From a virus: a DNA stretch of 64,000 bases. Both the position numbers and the translations under genes were made by a program. The DNA lies in IMG/VR virus record IMGVR_UViG_3300044642_000074, positions 1 through 64,000 of that record; one strand, written 5' to 3'. This document shows, piece after piece, positions 1 through 9,000 of the stretch. The notes beneath the pieces are model-generated. The model was not told the origin of the DNA. It saw only the letters and a list, made by a program, of their open reading frames with translations, and ran no database searches. The number at the start of each line of letters is the position of its first letter. The first letter of the stretch is position 1.

Positions 1-1
1 A

Positions 2-127
2 GCTTTGGTCAACGCTGCTGCCAAGTTTGAGGCTATACGTCAGTCGTTTAAGGGTACACTCCGTGACCTTGAAGAAGAACAACAAAGTCAGGTAAGAGGA
101 GGACAAAATCTAGCTTATGATCAATAA
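2..127 (+). CDS. C-terminal fragment of an unidentified protein
   Basis: The frame is open from the left edge and ends at a TAA at 125-127, giving the last 41 residues of a gene that starts outside the window. The fragment is charged and helical-looking (it contains KFEAIRQSFKGTLRDLEEEQ), compatible with the end of a coiled coil. No family can be recognised from this piece. It is followed by the tRNA cluster, so it is probably the last gene of the preceding unit. Confidence is limited because only the tail is visible. Confidence 0.5.
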   Translation, partial: ALVNAAAKFEAIRQSFKGTLRDLEEEQQSQVRGGQNLAYDQ

Positions 128-159
128 AGTGTAAAGTAAAAAGCTCTAAAAGTGTAAAA

Positions 160-316
160 TGTAAGGTGACGAAACCGGCAGACGTGCCCTCTTGTCTCGG
201 GGGTGTGGAAGATCTGATAAAGACAGAATACAATCGGGGTGTCCTCGGTGGAGGTTGACCATCAATCCTGTTCTGTTCCTAAAGACCACGTAGAGGTTCG
301 ACTCCTCTCCTTACAG
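160..316 (+). tRNA. Class II (Leu/Ser-like) tRNA-like gene with an oversized variable region
   Basis: A 7-bp acceptor stem pairs perfectly (TGTAAGG at 160-166 with CCTTACA at 309-315). A leucine-type D arm follows (ACG 169-171 with CGT 183-185, loop containing CCGGCAGA), then an anticodon stem CCCTC/GGGGG (187-191 with 199-203) and a T arm AGAGG-TTCGACT-CCTCT (292-308). The anticodon loop TTGTCTC would read GTC, normally aspartate, which does not fit the Leu/Ser-like body. Between the anticodon and T arms lie 88 bases instead of the usual 15-20. They are closed by TGTGG/CCACG (204-208 with 286-290), as a class II variable arm would be, and hold about 77 extra bases with further pairing (ACAGAA 223-228 with TTCTGT 271-276). 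This is either an interrupted tRNA or a tRNA-like structure; amino-acid identity is uncertain. Confidence 0.5.
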
Positions 317-329
317 CTTGATAACATAT

Positions 330-400
330 TGTGGGGTGGTGTAATGGTAGCACACTGGGCTCATAACCCAGAAATCTTAGTTCGACTCTAAGCCCCGCAA
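330..400 (+). tRNA. tRNA with CAT anticodon (Met, or Ile if modified)
   Basis: All four arms fold. The acceptor is TGTGGGG (330-336) with CCCCGCA (393-399), with one G-T pair and discriminator A400. The D arm is GTG/CAC around TAATGGTAG, the anticodon arm CTGGG-CTCATAA-CCCAG (355-371), and the T arm CTTAG-TTCGACT-CTAAG (376-392). The anticodon CAT is at 362-364. CAT can decode methionine, or the AUA isoleucine codon after lysidine modification; sequence alone does not settle which. The CCA end is not encoded. It lies directly before the packaging genes, a common place for phage tRNAs. Confidence 0.9.
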
Positions 401-417
401 CTATAAACTTATATTCT

Positions 418-630
418 ATGGAAGAAAGTATACTTTATGATTACGTGTTTCATTTTAACACGTTTACCAAAACTTGGGCAGCTATTCCTCGTGACCAGTA
501 CAACGCATACTGGAGTAATCAAAATGTTCCCGGTGTATTACGCAGTAAGTCAATTGATACACTCTTAGAGTTATTGCAAAAGACAGGTGGTGATGTAAAG
601 AAGATTGCAAAACTATTTCGTGAAAAGTAA
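418..630 (+). CDS. Small conserved protein upstream of terminase
   Basis: A 70-residue soluble protein with aromatic-rich N-terminal half (YDYVFHFNTFTKTWAAIPRD) and a helical C-terminal half ending in a basic patch (KKIAKLFREK). Small proteins of this appearance sit just before TerL in crAss-like and other Bacteroidota phages, but no function is known to me. It starts at an ATG 17 bases after the tRNA and its last 26 bases overlap the start of the terminase frame, suggesting translational coupling. It does not look like a small terminase (no helix-turn-helix signature is obvious), although position alone would allow that idea. Confidence 0.75.
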   Translation: MEESILYDYVFHFNTFTKTWAAIPRDQYNAYWSNQNVPGVLRSKSIDTLLELLQKTGGDVKKIAKLFREK

Positions 631-2824
631 CCACTATATAGAAATACCAACCTTTGATAAAGATCACTGGACAGTAACTACTTTTTATTCAAGAGAAGAG
701 TTCAGGGACTTTGTATTATCCTGTTTTAAAGAACCGGGAAGATATGAGTTTGATGAAACCAGTCGGATCTTTAACGCTGAAGCTAAAAAGTTTCAGAAAG
801 ACGGATATTACTGTGCTGCTCCTGTAAAGACTAAAGACTTTATTAACTACTGGGATGACCAGAAAATGAAGTGTAAGTCAGGCATTATTGTCAAAAACGG
901 ACTTAATGTATGGTATATCAGTCGGGACTACTACATGTGGCTAAACTTTCTTCCTATCTATGACAAAGAAGAAAAACGGTTTGACTTTGCTAAAGTAAGA
1001 GATGCCCAGTATCACATGGCTCTTTACGAGCAATTAGCTGAACTACACTACAGACATTCTGCTATCTTAAAGAAACGTCAGATAGCCTCATCATATTTTC
1101 ATGCAGCTAAGCTGATTAACATGTATTGGTTTGAAGATGGTGCGGTATTAAAGATAGGTGCCAGTCTTAAAGACTATATTTCAGAGAAAGGTACCTGGCG
1201 TATGCTTACTGAGTACAGAACTTTTTTAAACGAACATACTGCCTGGTACAGACCTAGTGATCCTGATAAAGTATTTTCCTGGCAGCAGCGTATTAAGGTA
1301 CGTATTAGCGGTCGTGATACCCATAAAGGAAACAAGAGTATCATTACTGGTACTTCATTTGAGAAAGATCCTACTAATGGTGTCGGTGGTCCCTGTACTT
1401 ATTTCTTTCACGAGGAAGCTGGTATTGCTCCTAAGATGCACCTGACTTATGAGTACATGCGACCTGCTATGCAGAGTGGTATGATAACTACCGGTATGTT
1501 TATAGCAGCAGGATCTGTTGGTGACCTTGATCAGTGTGAACCTTTGAAGTTAATGATATTGCAACCGGAAGCTAATGATATTTATGCTGTACCCTCTAAT
1601 CTCATAGATAAGAACGGCACTATCGGCACGACTGGTCTTTTTATACCAGAACAATGGAGCATGCCTCCATATATAGATGAGTTTGGTAACTCTAAAGTAG
1701 AAGAAGCTTTAGAAGCCATTGTAGAAGAACGTATTCGTTGGAAGCGTGACCTTACACCAGAACAGTACCAGCTTCGTATATCACAGAAGCCAACAAATAT
1801 AGAAGAAGCTTTTGCTACCAGAAAAGAATCTATTTTTCCTCCGCATCTTGTGTCTAAACAAATGCAGCGTATTCAGGATAAAGAATACCCAGTAGAATAT
1901 TTAGAACTATCCAGAAACGCAGAGGGAAAGATTATAGATAAACAATCTAGGAAGATTCCTATCATGGAATTTCCTATCTCTAAGAAGACTGAAGATAAAG
2001 AGGGGGTACTTTGTGTGTACGAAAGACCACAAAAGGATCCTGCTTTTGGAATGTATTATGCTTCTGTGGATCCAGTAGGAGAGGGTAAGACCACAACTTC
2101 TGAATCTCTTTGTGCCATATACGTGTACAAGAATCCTGTAGAAGTAATTAAAGACGAGGGTAACGGAAAGGTAACCAATACCATAGAACGTGATAGAATT
2201 GTAGCCAGCTGGTGCGGTAGGTTTGATGACCTAAACAAAACCCATGAACGCCTAGAGCTTATCATAGAGTGGTACAACGCCTGGACCGTGGTGGAAAACA
2301 ACGTGGCCCTGTTTATTCAGTACATGATCAGCCGCAAGAAGCAACGATACCTTGTACCAAAAGACATGATCCTGTTTTTAAAAGACCTGGGTGCCAACCG
2401 GAACGTGTTCCAAGAATACGGATGGAAGAACGTAGGGACCATCTTTAAGGGCAACCTGCTCTCTTACGGGATAGAGTTCCTCAAAGAAGAGCTGGATCAT
2501 GAAACCAAGGCAGATGGAGAGATTGTAAAGACCATCTACGGGGTAGAAAGAATTCCGGATGTCATGCTTTTAAAAGAGATGCAAGCTTACCAAGAGGGGG
2601 TCAACGTGGACCGTTTGGTATCTTTTTGTGCCTTAGTGGCCTTTGCAAAAGTACAGCAAGCTAATAGAGGTTTAGCTAAACGTGTAGAAGTTACGGATCA
2701 AAAGTTGGATAACTCCCAGAAATTTAGTAAATTAAATTGGGGACCTTTTAGACATATGGGTTCTTCCAGAGGGAGTTCTGCAGGTATGAGACCACCCAGA
2801 TCACCCTTTAAAAACCTAAAATAA
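605..2824 (+). CDS. terL: Terminase large subunit (DNA-packaging motor ATPase/nuclease)
   Basis: A 739-residue TerL that would power DNA translocation into the prohead and cut the concatemer. The N-terminal ATPase half has a variant Walker A region around residues 155-165 (KKRQIASSYFHAAK) and a Walker B/catalytic segment near 264-272 (YFFHEEAG). The C-terminal RNase H-like nuclease half shows the expected acidic residues: ASVDP near 486, VVENN near 562 and NVDRLVSFCAL near 668. The protein matches the Bacteroidota-phage/crAss-like TerL pattern as I remember it (YYMWLNFLPIYDKEE, FIPEQWSMPPYID). The start is uncertain: a TTG at 605 gives MQNYF..., a GTG at 620 is the alternative, and both lie inside the preceding gene. 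It is followed by a one-base overlap with the next gene. Confidence 0.95.
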   Translation: MQNYFVKSNHYIEIPTFDKDHWTVTTFYSREEFRDFVLSCFKEPGRYEFDETSRIFNAEAKKFQKDGYYCAAPVKTKDFINYWDDQKMKCKSGIIVKNGLNVWYISRDYYMWLNFLPIYDKEEKRFDFAKVRDAQYHMALYEQLAELHYRHSAILKKRQIASSYFHAAKLINMYWFEDGAVLKIGASLKDYISEKGTWRMLTEYRTFLNEHTAWYRPSDPDKVFSWQQRIKVRISGRDTHKGNKSIITGTSFEKDPTNGVGGPCTYFFHEEAGIAPKMHLTYEYMRPAMQSGMITTGMFIAAGSVGDLDQCEPLKLMILQPEANDIYAVPSNLIDKNGTIGTTGLFIPEQWSMPPYIDEFGNSKVEEALEAIVEERIRWKRDLTPEQYQLRISQKPTNIEEAFATRKESIFPPHLVSKQMQRIQDKEYPVEYLELSRNAEGKIIDKQSRKIPIMEFPISKKTEDKEGVLCVYERPQKDPAFGMYYASVDPVGEGKTTTSESLCAIYVYKNPVEVIKDEGNGKVTNTIERDRIVASWCGRFDDLNKTHERLELIIEWYNAWTVVENNVALFIQYMISRKKQRYLVPKDMILFLKDLGANRNVFQEYGWKNVGTIFKGNLLSYGIEFLKEELDHETKADGEIVKTIYGVERIPDVMLLKEMQAYQEGVNVDRLVSFCALVAFAKVQQANRGLAKRVEVTDQKLDNSQKFSKLNWGPFRHMGSSRGSSAGMRPPRSPFKNLK

Positions 2825-3123
2825 TGGAAAACACCCCACTACATGCACAGAAAGTAACTATTCTTTCCCGTCTGATAAAGGAAAGCTCACTCAGTTTAGA
2901 GGAGGCTTTAGTTCTTTTAAAGGAGGAGGAAGAGGAGGAAGTTACTCCGTCCACATTTAATCCTGGTACTACAACACCTTGGACTGTTCCAATTCAACCT
3001 TATGGAACAGGTATTAGCAGTGGAACAATTACCTGGACTGGTGGAACTGGAACTACTACTGTAGTACCGGCTAATTCCTTTTTTACTACAAATACCGAGG
3101 TTGAACCCGACCTAAATAATTAA
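2824..3123 (+). CDS. Small hypothetical protein between terminase and portal
   Basis: A 99-residue protein. The first 40 residues look like a helix ending in a run of six glutamates (LLKEEEEEEV). The rest is low-complexity Thr/Gly/Pro-rich (GTTTPWTVPIQPYGTGISSG). It starts in a TAATG overlap with terL and ends five bases before the portal gene, so it is translated with them. Its helix (SLSLEEALVLLKEE) looks like a short interaction motif. The function is unknown; position suggests a head-assembly or packaging accessory. Confidence 0.7.
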   Translation: MENTPLHAQKVTILSRLIKESSLSLEEALVLLKEEEEEEVTPSTFNPGTTTPWTVPIQPYGTGISSGTITWTGGTGTTTVVPANSFFTTNTEVEPDLNN

Positions 3124-3128
3124 TTATC

Positions 3129-5873
3129 ATGCAGATATATAACGCTCTAGACCTAAAGGCTGGTAAAAAGGCCGACTATAACAAGATGGGTACTCTAACC
3201 CAACCTATTCAGTTTCTTTCTGAGAAGGAAAAGGATGAGGAATGGAGAGCCTGGAACCTTGACTGGTTAGAGTGGCAGGGTATGAAGCAGGTTAGGCGTA
3301 ATGCTCGTAGGCTGATGAAGAACTACAAGCTTGCCAAAGGCATTATAGATAAGGCAGACTACATTGTAGAAGAAGACAACGAGATGGCGGATCTGATAGA
3401 TACTCTTACTAAAGAAGATCAGTCTGCTTTAGAGCTTAAGTTCTATCCTATTATTCCTAACGTAATTAACGTACTCGCAAACGAGTTTTCTAAGCGTAGC
3501 TCTCGTATTATGTTCAAGGCCGTAGATGATATTTCCTACAACGAAATGATGGAGGAAAAAAGATCTATGGTAGAAAATGTACTGCTTCAGGATGCTGAAC
3601 GCAGGGTCATGATGCAGATGATGAACATGGGTATAGAGCTAGACTCTGAAGAAATGCAAAAAGCCATTGCTCCTGAAAATTTGCAGAAGCTTCCGGAAAT
3701 AGAAGGCTTCTTCCGTAAAGACTACCGTTCTATGATTGAAGAGTGGGCTACCCACCAGATGAGTGTAGATGAGGAAAGGTTTAAGATGCAAGAACTAGAA
3801 GAGCGTGCTTTTCGTGATATGCTAATTACAGACCGAGAGTTCTGGCATTTTCGTATGATGGAAGATGATTATGAGGTAGAGCTTTGGAATCCGCTGCTTA
3901 CTTTCTATCATAAATCACCAGATGTCCGTTATATCAGCCAGGGTAACTGGGTGGGTAAAATGGATCTGATGAGTGTATCAGATGTGATTGACAAGTACGG
4001 ATGGATGATGACGCAGGATCAGTTAGAAGCTTTGGAAGCTATCTACCCTGTACGTTCAGCCGGCTATCCTATTGAAGGATACCAGAACGATGGTACATAT
4101 TACGATCCTACTCGTTCTCACGAGTGGAATACTCAAATGCCATCTTTGGCCTACCGCCAGTTTACTTCTGTGTATGACTCACAATTTGGTACGGGAGATA
4201 TTGTTGAATGGATCATGTCTGACTCAGAAGATACTATTGACTTTGGTAAAAGTCATATGCTCAGGGTTTCTTCAATCTACTGGAAGAGTCAGAGAAAAGT
4301 AGGACATCTTACCAAGATTACTGAAGAAGGTGAGATTATACAAGACATTGTAGACGAAACCTATAAGATAACAGACAAACCTGAGTACAACACTGTTATA
4401 TACAAACAAAAGTCCAAGGATAACTTAATCTTTGGTGAACATATTGACTGGATCTGGATCAACGAGACCTGGGGTGGTATCAAGATTGGACCTAACCGTC
4501 CTGCTTTCTGGGGTCAAAATAACCCTGGTGGTATCAATCCTATCTATTTAGGTTTGAATGGGGGTAAGCCTGGTCGGATTCCATTCCAGTTTAAAGGAGA
4601 TTCTACTCTTTATGGTTGCAAACTTCCTGTGGAAGGTTCTGTATTTGGTGATCGTAACACCCGCAGTATTTCACTGGTTGATCTCATGAAGCCATACCAG
4701 ATAGGTTATAACATTGTAAATAACCAAATAGCTGACATCCTTGTAGATGAGCTAGGTACGGTTATTCTATTGGACCAGAACTCTTTACCTCGTCACTCTT
4801 TGGGAGAAGACTGGGGTAAAAATAATCTGGCCAAAGCCTATGTGGCCATGAAGAACTTCCAGATGCTACCGCTGGATACAACTATTACAAATACAGAGAA
4901 TGCTCTGAATTTCCAGCACTACCAGGTGCTAAATCTTGAGCAGACCAACCGTTTGCTTTCTCGTATTAATCTTGCCCAGTATTTTAAGAACCAGGCCTTT
5001 GAGGTTATTGGTCTTAACCCACAACGCATGGGTCAGCAGATTGCTCAGCAGCAAACTGCTACTGGTATAGAACAGGCTATGAGTGCCAGCTATGCACAGA
5101 CTGAGCAGTATTTTATTCAGCACTCTGATAACCTGATGCCAAGAGTTCACCAAATGAGAACTGACTTGGCTCAATACTACCATTCTAAGAAACCTAGTGT
5201 AAGACTTACCTATATCACTTCTAAAGATGAAAAAGTAAACTTTGAGATGAATGGTACAGATCTTCTATTAAGAGATCTGAATATCTTCTGTACTACAAAG
5301 ACCAACTCTCGTGCCATTATGGAGCAGCTTAAACAGCTGGCTATTAACAACAACACAACTGGTGCATCTATCTATGACCTGGGTAATGTAATTAAGTCTG
5401 AGTCTATAGCTGAACTTACCGGTGTTCTTAAGTCTGCTGAAGAAAAATCTATGGCACAGAAGCAGTCTGAGATGCAACAGCAACAGCAAATGCAGCAGGA
5501 AATGCTGGCGGCCCAAGAAAAACAAAGGGCTATGGAACTGCAGGCACAATCTGATAGAGATGATAAGATGATCCAAAAAGATATTACGGTAGCTGAGATA
5601 CGTGCTGCTGGCTATGGAGCTATGCAGGATATCAATCAGAACCAGCAGTCAGATTTTCAAGATGCTCTTGAAGGAATACGTAATGAACAACGTTATCAAG
5701 ATCAGATGAACCTAAAGCGTGAGCAGACACTTACTCAGAAAGAACAAGGCAGTGCTAAGCTTCAGATTGAGCGTGAAAGGCTTCAGGCTCAGAAAGATAT
5801 AGCTGATAAACAACTCCAGATTGCCAGGGAAAACAAAAATAAGTACGACAAACCTGGTAAAAAGTCAAACTAA
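3129..5873 (+). CDS. Portal protein
   Basis: A 914-residue protein directly after TerL, matching the large portal proteins of crAss-like phages in size, position and pattern. The portal dodecamer forms the DNA channel at one capsid vertex and docks terminase and neck. The N-terminal 120 residues are basic (MKQVRRNARRLMKNYKLAKG). The middle carries the wing/stem region with aromatic-rich segments (REFWHFRMMEDDYEVELWNP, EHIDWIWINETWGG). The last ~150 residues are a Gln/Glu-rich coiled coil (EMQQQQQMQQEMLAAQEKQR), probably the barrel or crown that projects into the head. A 134-base promoter-bearing gap separates it from the scaffold gene. Confidence 0.88.
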   Translation: MQIYNALDLKAGKKADYNKMGTLTQPIQFLSEKEKDEEWRAWNLDWLEWQGMKQVRRNARRLMKNYKLAKGIIDKADYIVEEDNEMADLIDTLTKEDQSALELKFYPIIPNVINVLANEFSKRSSRIMFKAVDDISYNEMMEEKRSMVENVLLQDAERRVMMQMMNMGIELDSEEMQKAIAPENLQKLPEIEGFFRKDYRSMIEEWATHQMSVDEERFKMQELEERAFRDMLITDREFWHFRMMEDDYEVELWNPLLTFYHKSPDVRYISQGNWVGKMDLMSVSDVIDKYGWMMTQDQLEALEAIYPVRSAGYPIEGYQNDGTYYDPTRSHEWNTQMPSLAYRQFTSVYDSQFGTGDIVEWIMSDSEDTIDFGKSHMLRVSSIYWKSQRKVGHLTKITEEGEIIQDIVDETYKITDKPEYNTVIYKQKSKDNLIFGEHIDWIWINETWGGIKIGPNRPAFWGQNNPGGINPIYLGLNGGKPGRIPFQFKGDSTLYGCKLPVEGSVFGDRNTRSISLVDLMKPYQIGYNIVNNQIADILVDELGTVILLDQNSLPRHSLGEDWGKNNLAKAYVAMKNFQMLPLDTTITNTENALNFQHYQVLNLEQTNRLLSRINLAQYFKNQAFEVIGLNPQRMGQQIAQQQTATGIEQAMSASYAQTEQYFIQHSDNLMPRVHQMRTDLAQYYHSKKPSVRLTYITSKDEKVNFEMNGTDLLLRDLNIFCTTKTNSRAIMEQLKQLAINNNTTGASIYDLGNVIKSESIAELTGVLKSAEEKSMAQKQSEMQQQQQMQQEMLAAQEKQRAMELQAQSDRDDKMIQKDITVAEIRAAGYGAMQDINQNQQSDFQDALEGIRNEQRYQDQMNLKREQTLTQKEQGSAKLQIERERLQAQKDIADKQLQIARENKNKYDKPGKKSN

Positions 5874-5960
5874 ACTTTGGGTTAGTAGAGAACTATAGCT
5901 CTATTATCCATACTTCAGGTACCCTTCAGCTCTACAAAGTAAATTTTTAGGGTTTAAAGT

Positions 5961-5981
5961 CGTATATTTTTATTGTAGAAG
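5961..5981 (+). promoter_or_regulatory. Predicted late promoter upstream of scaffold/capsid genes
   Basis: The motif CGTATATTTTTATTGTAGAA lies in the 134-base gap between portal and scaffold, 27 bases before the scaffold ATG. It belongs to a family of similar AT-rich motifs found before several gene groups in this window (GTATATTA...TTGTA). It resembles the Bacteroidota housekeeping -7 box TAnnTTTG in part. The call rests on this recurrence and intergenic position; no start site has been measured. Confidence 0.55.
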
Positions 5982-6007
5982 TACACCATAAAAAACCAAT
6001 ATAACCT

Positions 6008-7285
6008 ATGGAAAATCAGAACAATGTACAGACTTCTGTACAGCAAGTAGATCTTGACATAGACAGCTGGCTTGGAGCCCCCGGTGCAGATAGTATCGTA
6101 ACCCCAACAGCTGCTGATACCAAGAAAGCAGAAACAAAACCTAACATCTTTTCTGCAAAAGCTGTAGATCTCAGCTTCATTGATAAAGACGATGAAGAAG
6201 AAAACAAAGATGAGCCTGCAGGAGAAGATAAAAAGGACACAGAACCCCTAGTTTCCCGTGAAACATCTGGTAACGTATTTGACGAGCTAGGTAAAGAGGA
6301 AACAGAAGATGAGGAAAAGAAGACCAAAGGTGGTCGTCCTCGTACAGAAAAGTCTGGTCTAGTAGAGTTTCTAAAAAAACGCATAGAGTCAAAGGAAATG
6401 TTTGCCTTTGATGACTTTGACGAAAGTAAACAATCTCTTGATGACTACCTTGGTGGTCTTGGAGAGAAAGATATAGAGGAGCTCTGGCAAGCTAACGTTG
6501 ATAACCTCAAGCAAGAAGTAGCAGCCAAGACTCCAAAAGAGTTCTTTGAGTCATTACCTGATGAGTTGCAATATGCAGCTAAGTATGTAATGGATGGTGG
6601 ACAAGACCTTAAAGGTTTGTTCCAAGCTCTGGCTCAGGTTGAGCAGGTTCGTTCTTTGAACCCTGCTGACGAAGGAGACCAAGAAGGTATTGTAAGATCT
6701 TACCTCAGTGCTACCGGTTTTGGTACAGAAGAGGAGATTGAAGAAGAAGTAAATACCTGGAAAGACCTTGGAGTGCTAGAAAAGAAAGCTAAGCAGTTCA
6801 AACCAAAGTTGGATCAGATGCAGGAAGAAATCGTGCAATCTCAGCTGGTAGAACAGGAAGCTAGAAAGCAGCAGCAGGAACAAGCTGCACAGGCTTATAT
6901 GCAGAATGTGTTTGAAGCCCTTCGTCCGGCAGAGATCAACGGTCTAAAACTTGACAAGAAAACCCAAGCACAACTTTATAGTGGTCTTGTACAACCTCAG
7001 TATCCATCCATCAGTGGTCGTCCAACCAACTTACTCGGTCATCTTTTAGAGAAGTACCAGTTTGTTGAACCTGACTACCCACTTATTGCAGAAGCTCTTT
7101 GGTTACTTTCTAACCCTGATGAATATCGTCAGAACCTAGTAAAGCAAGGAAAGAACCAAGCAGTAGAACAAACCGTACGCCAACTCAAGACTGAGCAGAG
7201 CCGTAAACAAAGTTCTACTTACCAGGATGAAGATGATCAAAGACCTAGAAAAATAGCTAGACCTCAGAATATTTTTAAACGCTAA
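6008..7285 (+). CDS. Capsid scaffolding protein (predicted)
   Basis: A 425-residue protein directly before the major capsid gene, the usual place for a scaffold. The N-terminal ~110 residues are acidic and disordered-looking (DKDDEEENKDEPAGEDKKD). The centre is helical with a glutamine-rich coiled coil (QSQLVEQEARKQQQEQAAQA), and the C terminus is strongly basic (RPRKIARPQNIFKR). Acidic/helical body plus basic tail is the usual scaffold design, the tail contacting the capsid protein. The segment GGRPRTEKSGLVEFLKKRI after the acidic part may be a conserved binding motif. The family name is inferred from position and composition. Confidence 0.75.
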   Translation: MENQNNVQTSVQQVDLDIDSWLGAPGADSIVTPTAADTKKAETKPNIFSAKAVDLSFIDKDDEEENKDEPAGEDKKDTEPLVSRETSGNVFDELGKEETEDEEKKTKGGRPRTEKSGLVEFLKKRIESKEMFAFDDFDESKQSLDDYLGGLGEKDIEELWQANVDNLKQEVAAKTPKEFFESLPDELQYAAKYVMDGGQDLKGLFQALAQVEQVRSLNPADEGDQEGIVRSYLSATGFGTEEEIEEEVNTWKDLGVLEKKAKQFKPKLDQMQEEIVQSQLVEQEARKQQQEQAAQAYMQNVFEALRPAEINGLKLDKKTQAQLYSGLVQPQYPSISGRPTNLLGHLLEKYQFVEPDYPLIAEALWLLSNPDEYRQNLVKQGKNQAVEQTVRQLKTEQSRKQSSTYQDEDDQRPRKIARPQNIFKR

Positions 7286-7287
7286 TA

Positions 7288-7309
7288 TTTTATTAACCCC
7301 CTAAATCCG
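7288..7309 (+). promoter_or_regulatory. Shared leader element before major capsid gene
   Basis: The sequence TTTTATTAACCCCCTAAATC just before the capsid start is nearly repeated at 11264-11284 before the 448-residue virion protein. Both copies sit 8-15 bases before the ATG. These are the two genes in the window whose codon choice suggests strongest expression. The element may be a translation enhancer or a processing/pause site. There is no Shine-Dalgarno sequence here. Confidence 0.4.
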
Positions 7310-7316
7310 ATGCCCT

Positions 7317-8942
7317 ATGGCAACTCCAGTTTTGAACAATGGTATATTTCTACGAGATACCAGCTATCAAACTAGCTCACACGTAGATTCTTACCACCTT
7401 TCAAACCTCCTAAAGAGTGCGGAACCAACTGATCTTGGTCCCGTAGATCTATGGGCTATGGCTCAAAAGGTAGAAATGCCTTTGTACCAGATGTCCAGCT
7501 TTGGAGGAAAGAACGTTATCTCTGTAGATAACGCACGTGGTGAGTACAAATGGCAGATCCCTGTAGCTCAGGATCTACCCTATATCACAGAAGATATAGA
7601 ATCCGCTAATGCCACTAAAGGTATTGACGGACAGAGCTTCAAGATCAAAGTAAACAAGCGTTCTTTTGGTCATGGTGATATCATCACTTATGACAAGTAC
7701 AACGGTGTTGAAATGTACATCACTGCAGACGATATTATCCCTGCTGGTGACGGTTTCATCTACACAGTACAGCTTGTAAACAATGACAATGCTAAGTTTT
7801 TAGACAACAAGTATTTAAAAGTTGGAACCAAAGTATTCCGTAAGGGTTCTGCCCGTGGTGAATATGGTGAGCGTTTCTCAGATTTGGGTAACGTATCAGC
7901 TGGTTTCCGCGAATTCTACAACTATGTAGGTGGTGCAGAAGCTCACGTACACTACAGCATCAGCTCTCGTGCAGACTTGATGATGAAAGGTGGTATGAAA
8001 GCTGACGGTACTGTACCTGTAGTTGAGCTTTGGAGAAACTTTGACAGTGAGGCTCTTAAAGATCCTTCTGTTACTTCTCTTGAAAGCATGGCTTCTAAAA
8101 TGGGTAAAGATTATGTAAAGAAAGCTTACCAGTCTGGTCAGTTGACTCGTACATTCTTGACTACTCTTGAAGCTGCTCATTTGACTAAGATTGCTAACGA
8201 CATGGAAACTTACCTCATGTGGGGACAAGGTGGACGTGTTAAGCAAGACGGTCCAGATGATATCCGTTTGTCAGTAGGTCTTTGGAAGCAGTTGGATAAC
8301 TCTTACAAGCGTATCTACAACAAAGGTTCTTTCAATCTTGACTTGTTTAAGTCTGAAATCTTCAACTTCTTCAATGGTAAGGTTGAGTTCCAAGGTCCAG
8401 ATCCTAAGCGTCAGCTTGTTGTACAAACTGGTCTTGGTGGTATGAAATTGGTTAACGAAGCAATTAAGAAGGAAGCTATCAACAGCGGTCTTGTTATCAA
8501 TGCTTCTGAAATCGGTGCTATCACTGGTAAAGGTATGGATCTAAACTTCGGTTTTGCATACACTCAGTACGTTATTCCGTTCTTGGCTAACGTTAAGTTT
8601 GTATTGAACCCTGCGTTTGATAACATCCACACCAATGATATTGAGAACCCAATCATTGATGGTTTCCCATTATCTTCTTACAACTTCATCATATTTGATA
8701 TCACAGATAACGTTAACGACAACATCTTCTTGTTGAAGTTAAGCTGGGATAATCAATTGAAGTGGTTCTATCAGAATGGTACAATGGATTACATGGGTCG
8801 TACACAAGGCTTCCAGTCTTCTGGAAACTTCAACGGTTACCGTGTGTTCATGAGCCAGACTATGCCAGCGATCTGGGTGAAAGATCCTACCAAGGTTCTT
8901 AAGATCGTGATGAGAAACCCTGTTACAGGCGGCTCATTCTAA
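7317..8942 (+). CDS. Major capsid protein
   Basis: A 541-residue protein following the scaffold gene. Size, position and N-terminal pattern (LRDTSYQTSSHVDSYHLSNL, EPTDLGPVDLWAMAQKVEMP) match the major capsid proteins of crAss-like and related Bacteroidota phages, expected to adopt the HK97 fold. Codon use is strongly biased (GGT, CGT, GCT, AAC, GAC) compared with neighbours, consistent with a very abundant product. The ATG at 7317 follows the ACCCCCTAAATC leader and the run GCCCT. A strong hairpin terminator follows immediately, so the capsid message probably ends or is attenuated there. I am confident in the role; the fold is known only from the family. Confidence 0.9.
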   Translation: MATPVLNNGIFLRDTSYQTSSHVDSYHLSNLLKSAEPTDLGPVDLWAMAQKVEMPLYQMSSFGGKNVISVDNARGEYKWQIPVAQDLPYITEDIESANATKGIDGQSFKIKVNKRSFGHGDIITYDKYNGVEMYITADDIIPAGDGFIYTVQLVNNDNAKFLDNKYLKVGTKVFRKGSARGEYGERFSDLGNVSAGFREFYNYVGGAEAHVHYSISSRADLMMKGGMKADGTVPVVELWRNFDSEALKDPSVTSLESMASKMGKDYVKKAYQSGQLTRTFLTTLEAAHLTKIANDMETYLMWGQGGRVKQDGPDDIRLSVGLWKQLDNSYKRIYNKGSFNLDLFKSEIFNFFNGKVEFQGPDPKRQLVVQTGLGGMKLVNEAIKKEAINSGLVINASEIGAITGKGMDLNFGFAYTQYVIPFLANVKFVLNPAFDNIHTNDIENPIIDGFPLSSYNFIIFDITDNVNDNIFLLKLSWDNQLKWFYQNGTMDYMGRTQGFQSSGNFNGYRVFMSQTMPAIWVKDPTKVLKIVMRNPVTGGSF

Positions 8943-8953
8943 ATTATAACAGT

Positions 8954-9000
8954 ACCTGGGTTGCTTCCCATAAGAACAGCACCCAGGTCTTTATATAGTT
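8954..9000 (+). terminator. Hairpin terminator after major capsid gene
   Basis: ACCTGGGTTGCT (8954-8965) pairs with AGCACCCAGGT (8978-8988) through 11 base pairs with a single bulged T. It is followed by a T-rich stretch (CTTTATATAGTTTT). It starts 12 bases after the capsid stop codon. The U tract is interrupted, so it may be a partial terminator that sets the ratio of capsid to downstream message. Confidence 0.75.

Noticed and set aside
6016-6384. 122-residue minus-strand frame opposite the scaffold gene
   Set aside because: It is the antisense image of the acidic Glu/Asp/Lys-rich scaffold N terminus, giving a serine-rich low-complexity translation without family features.
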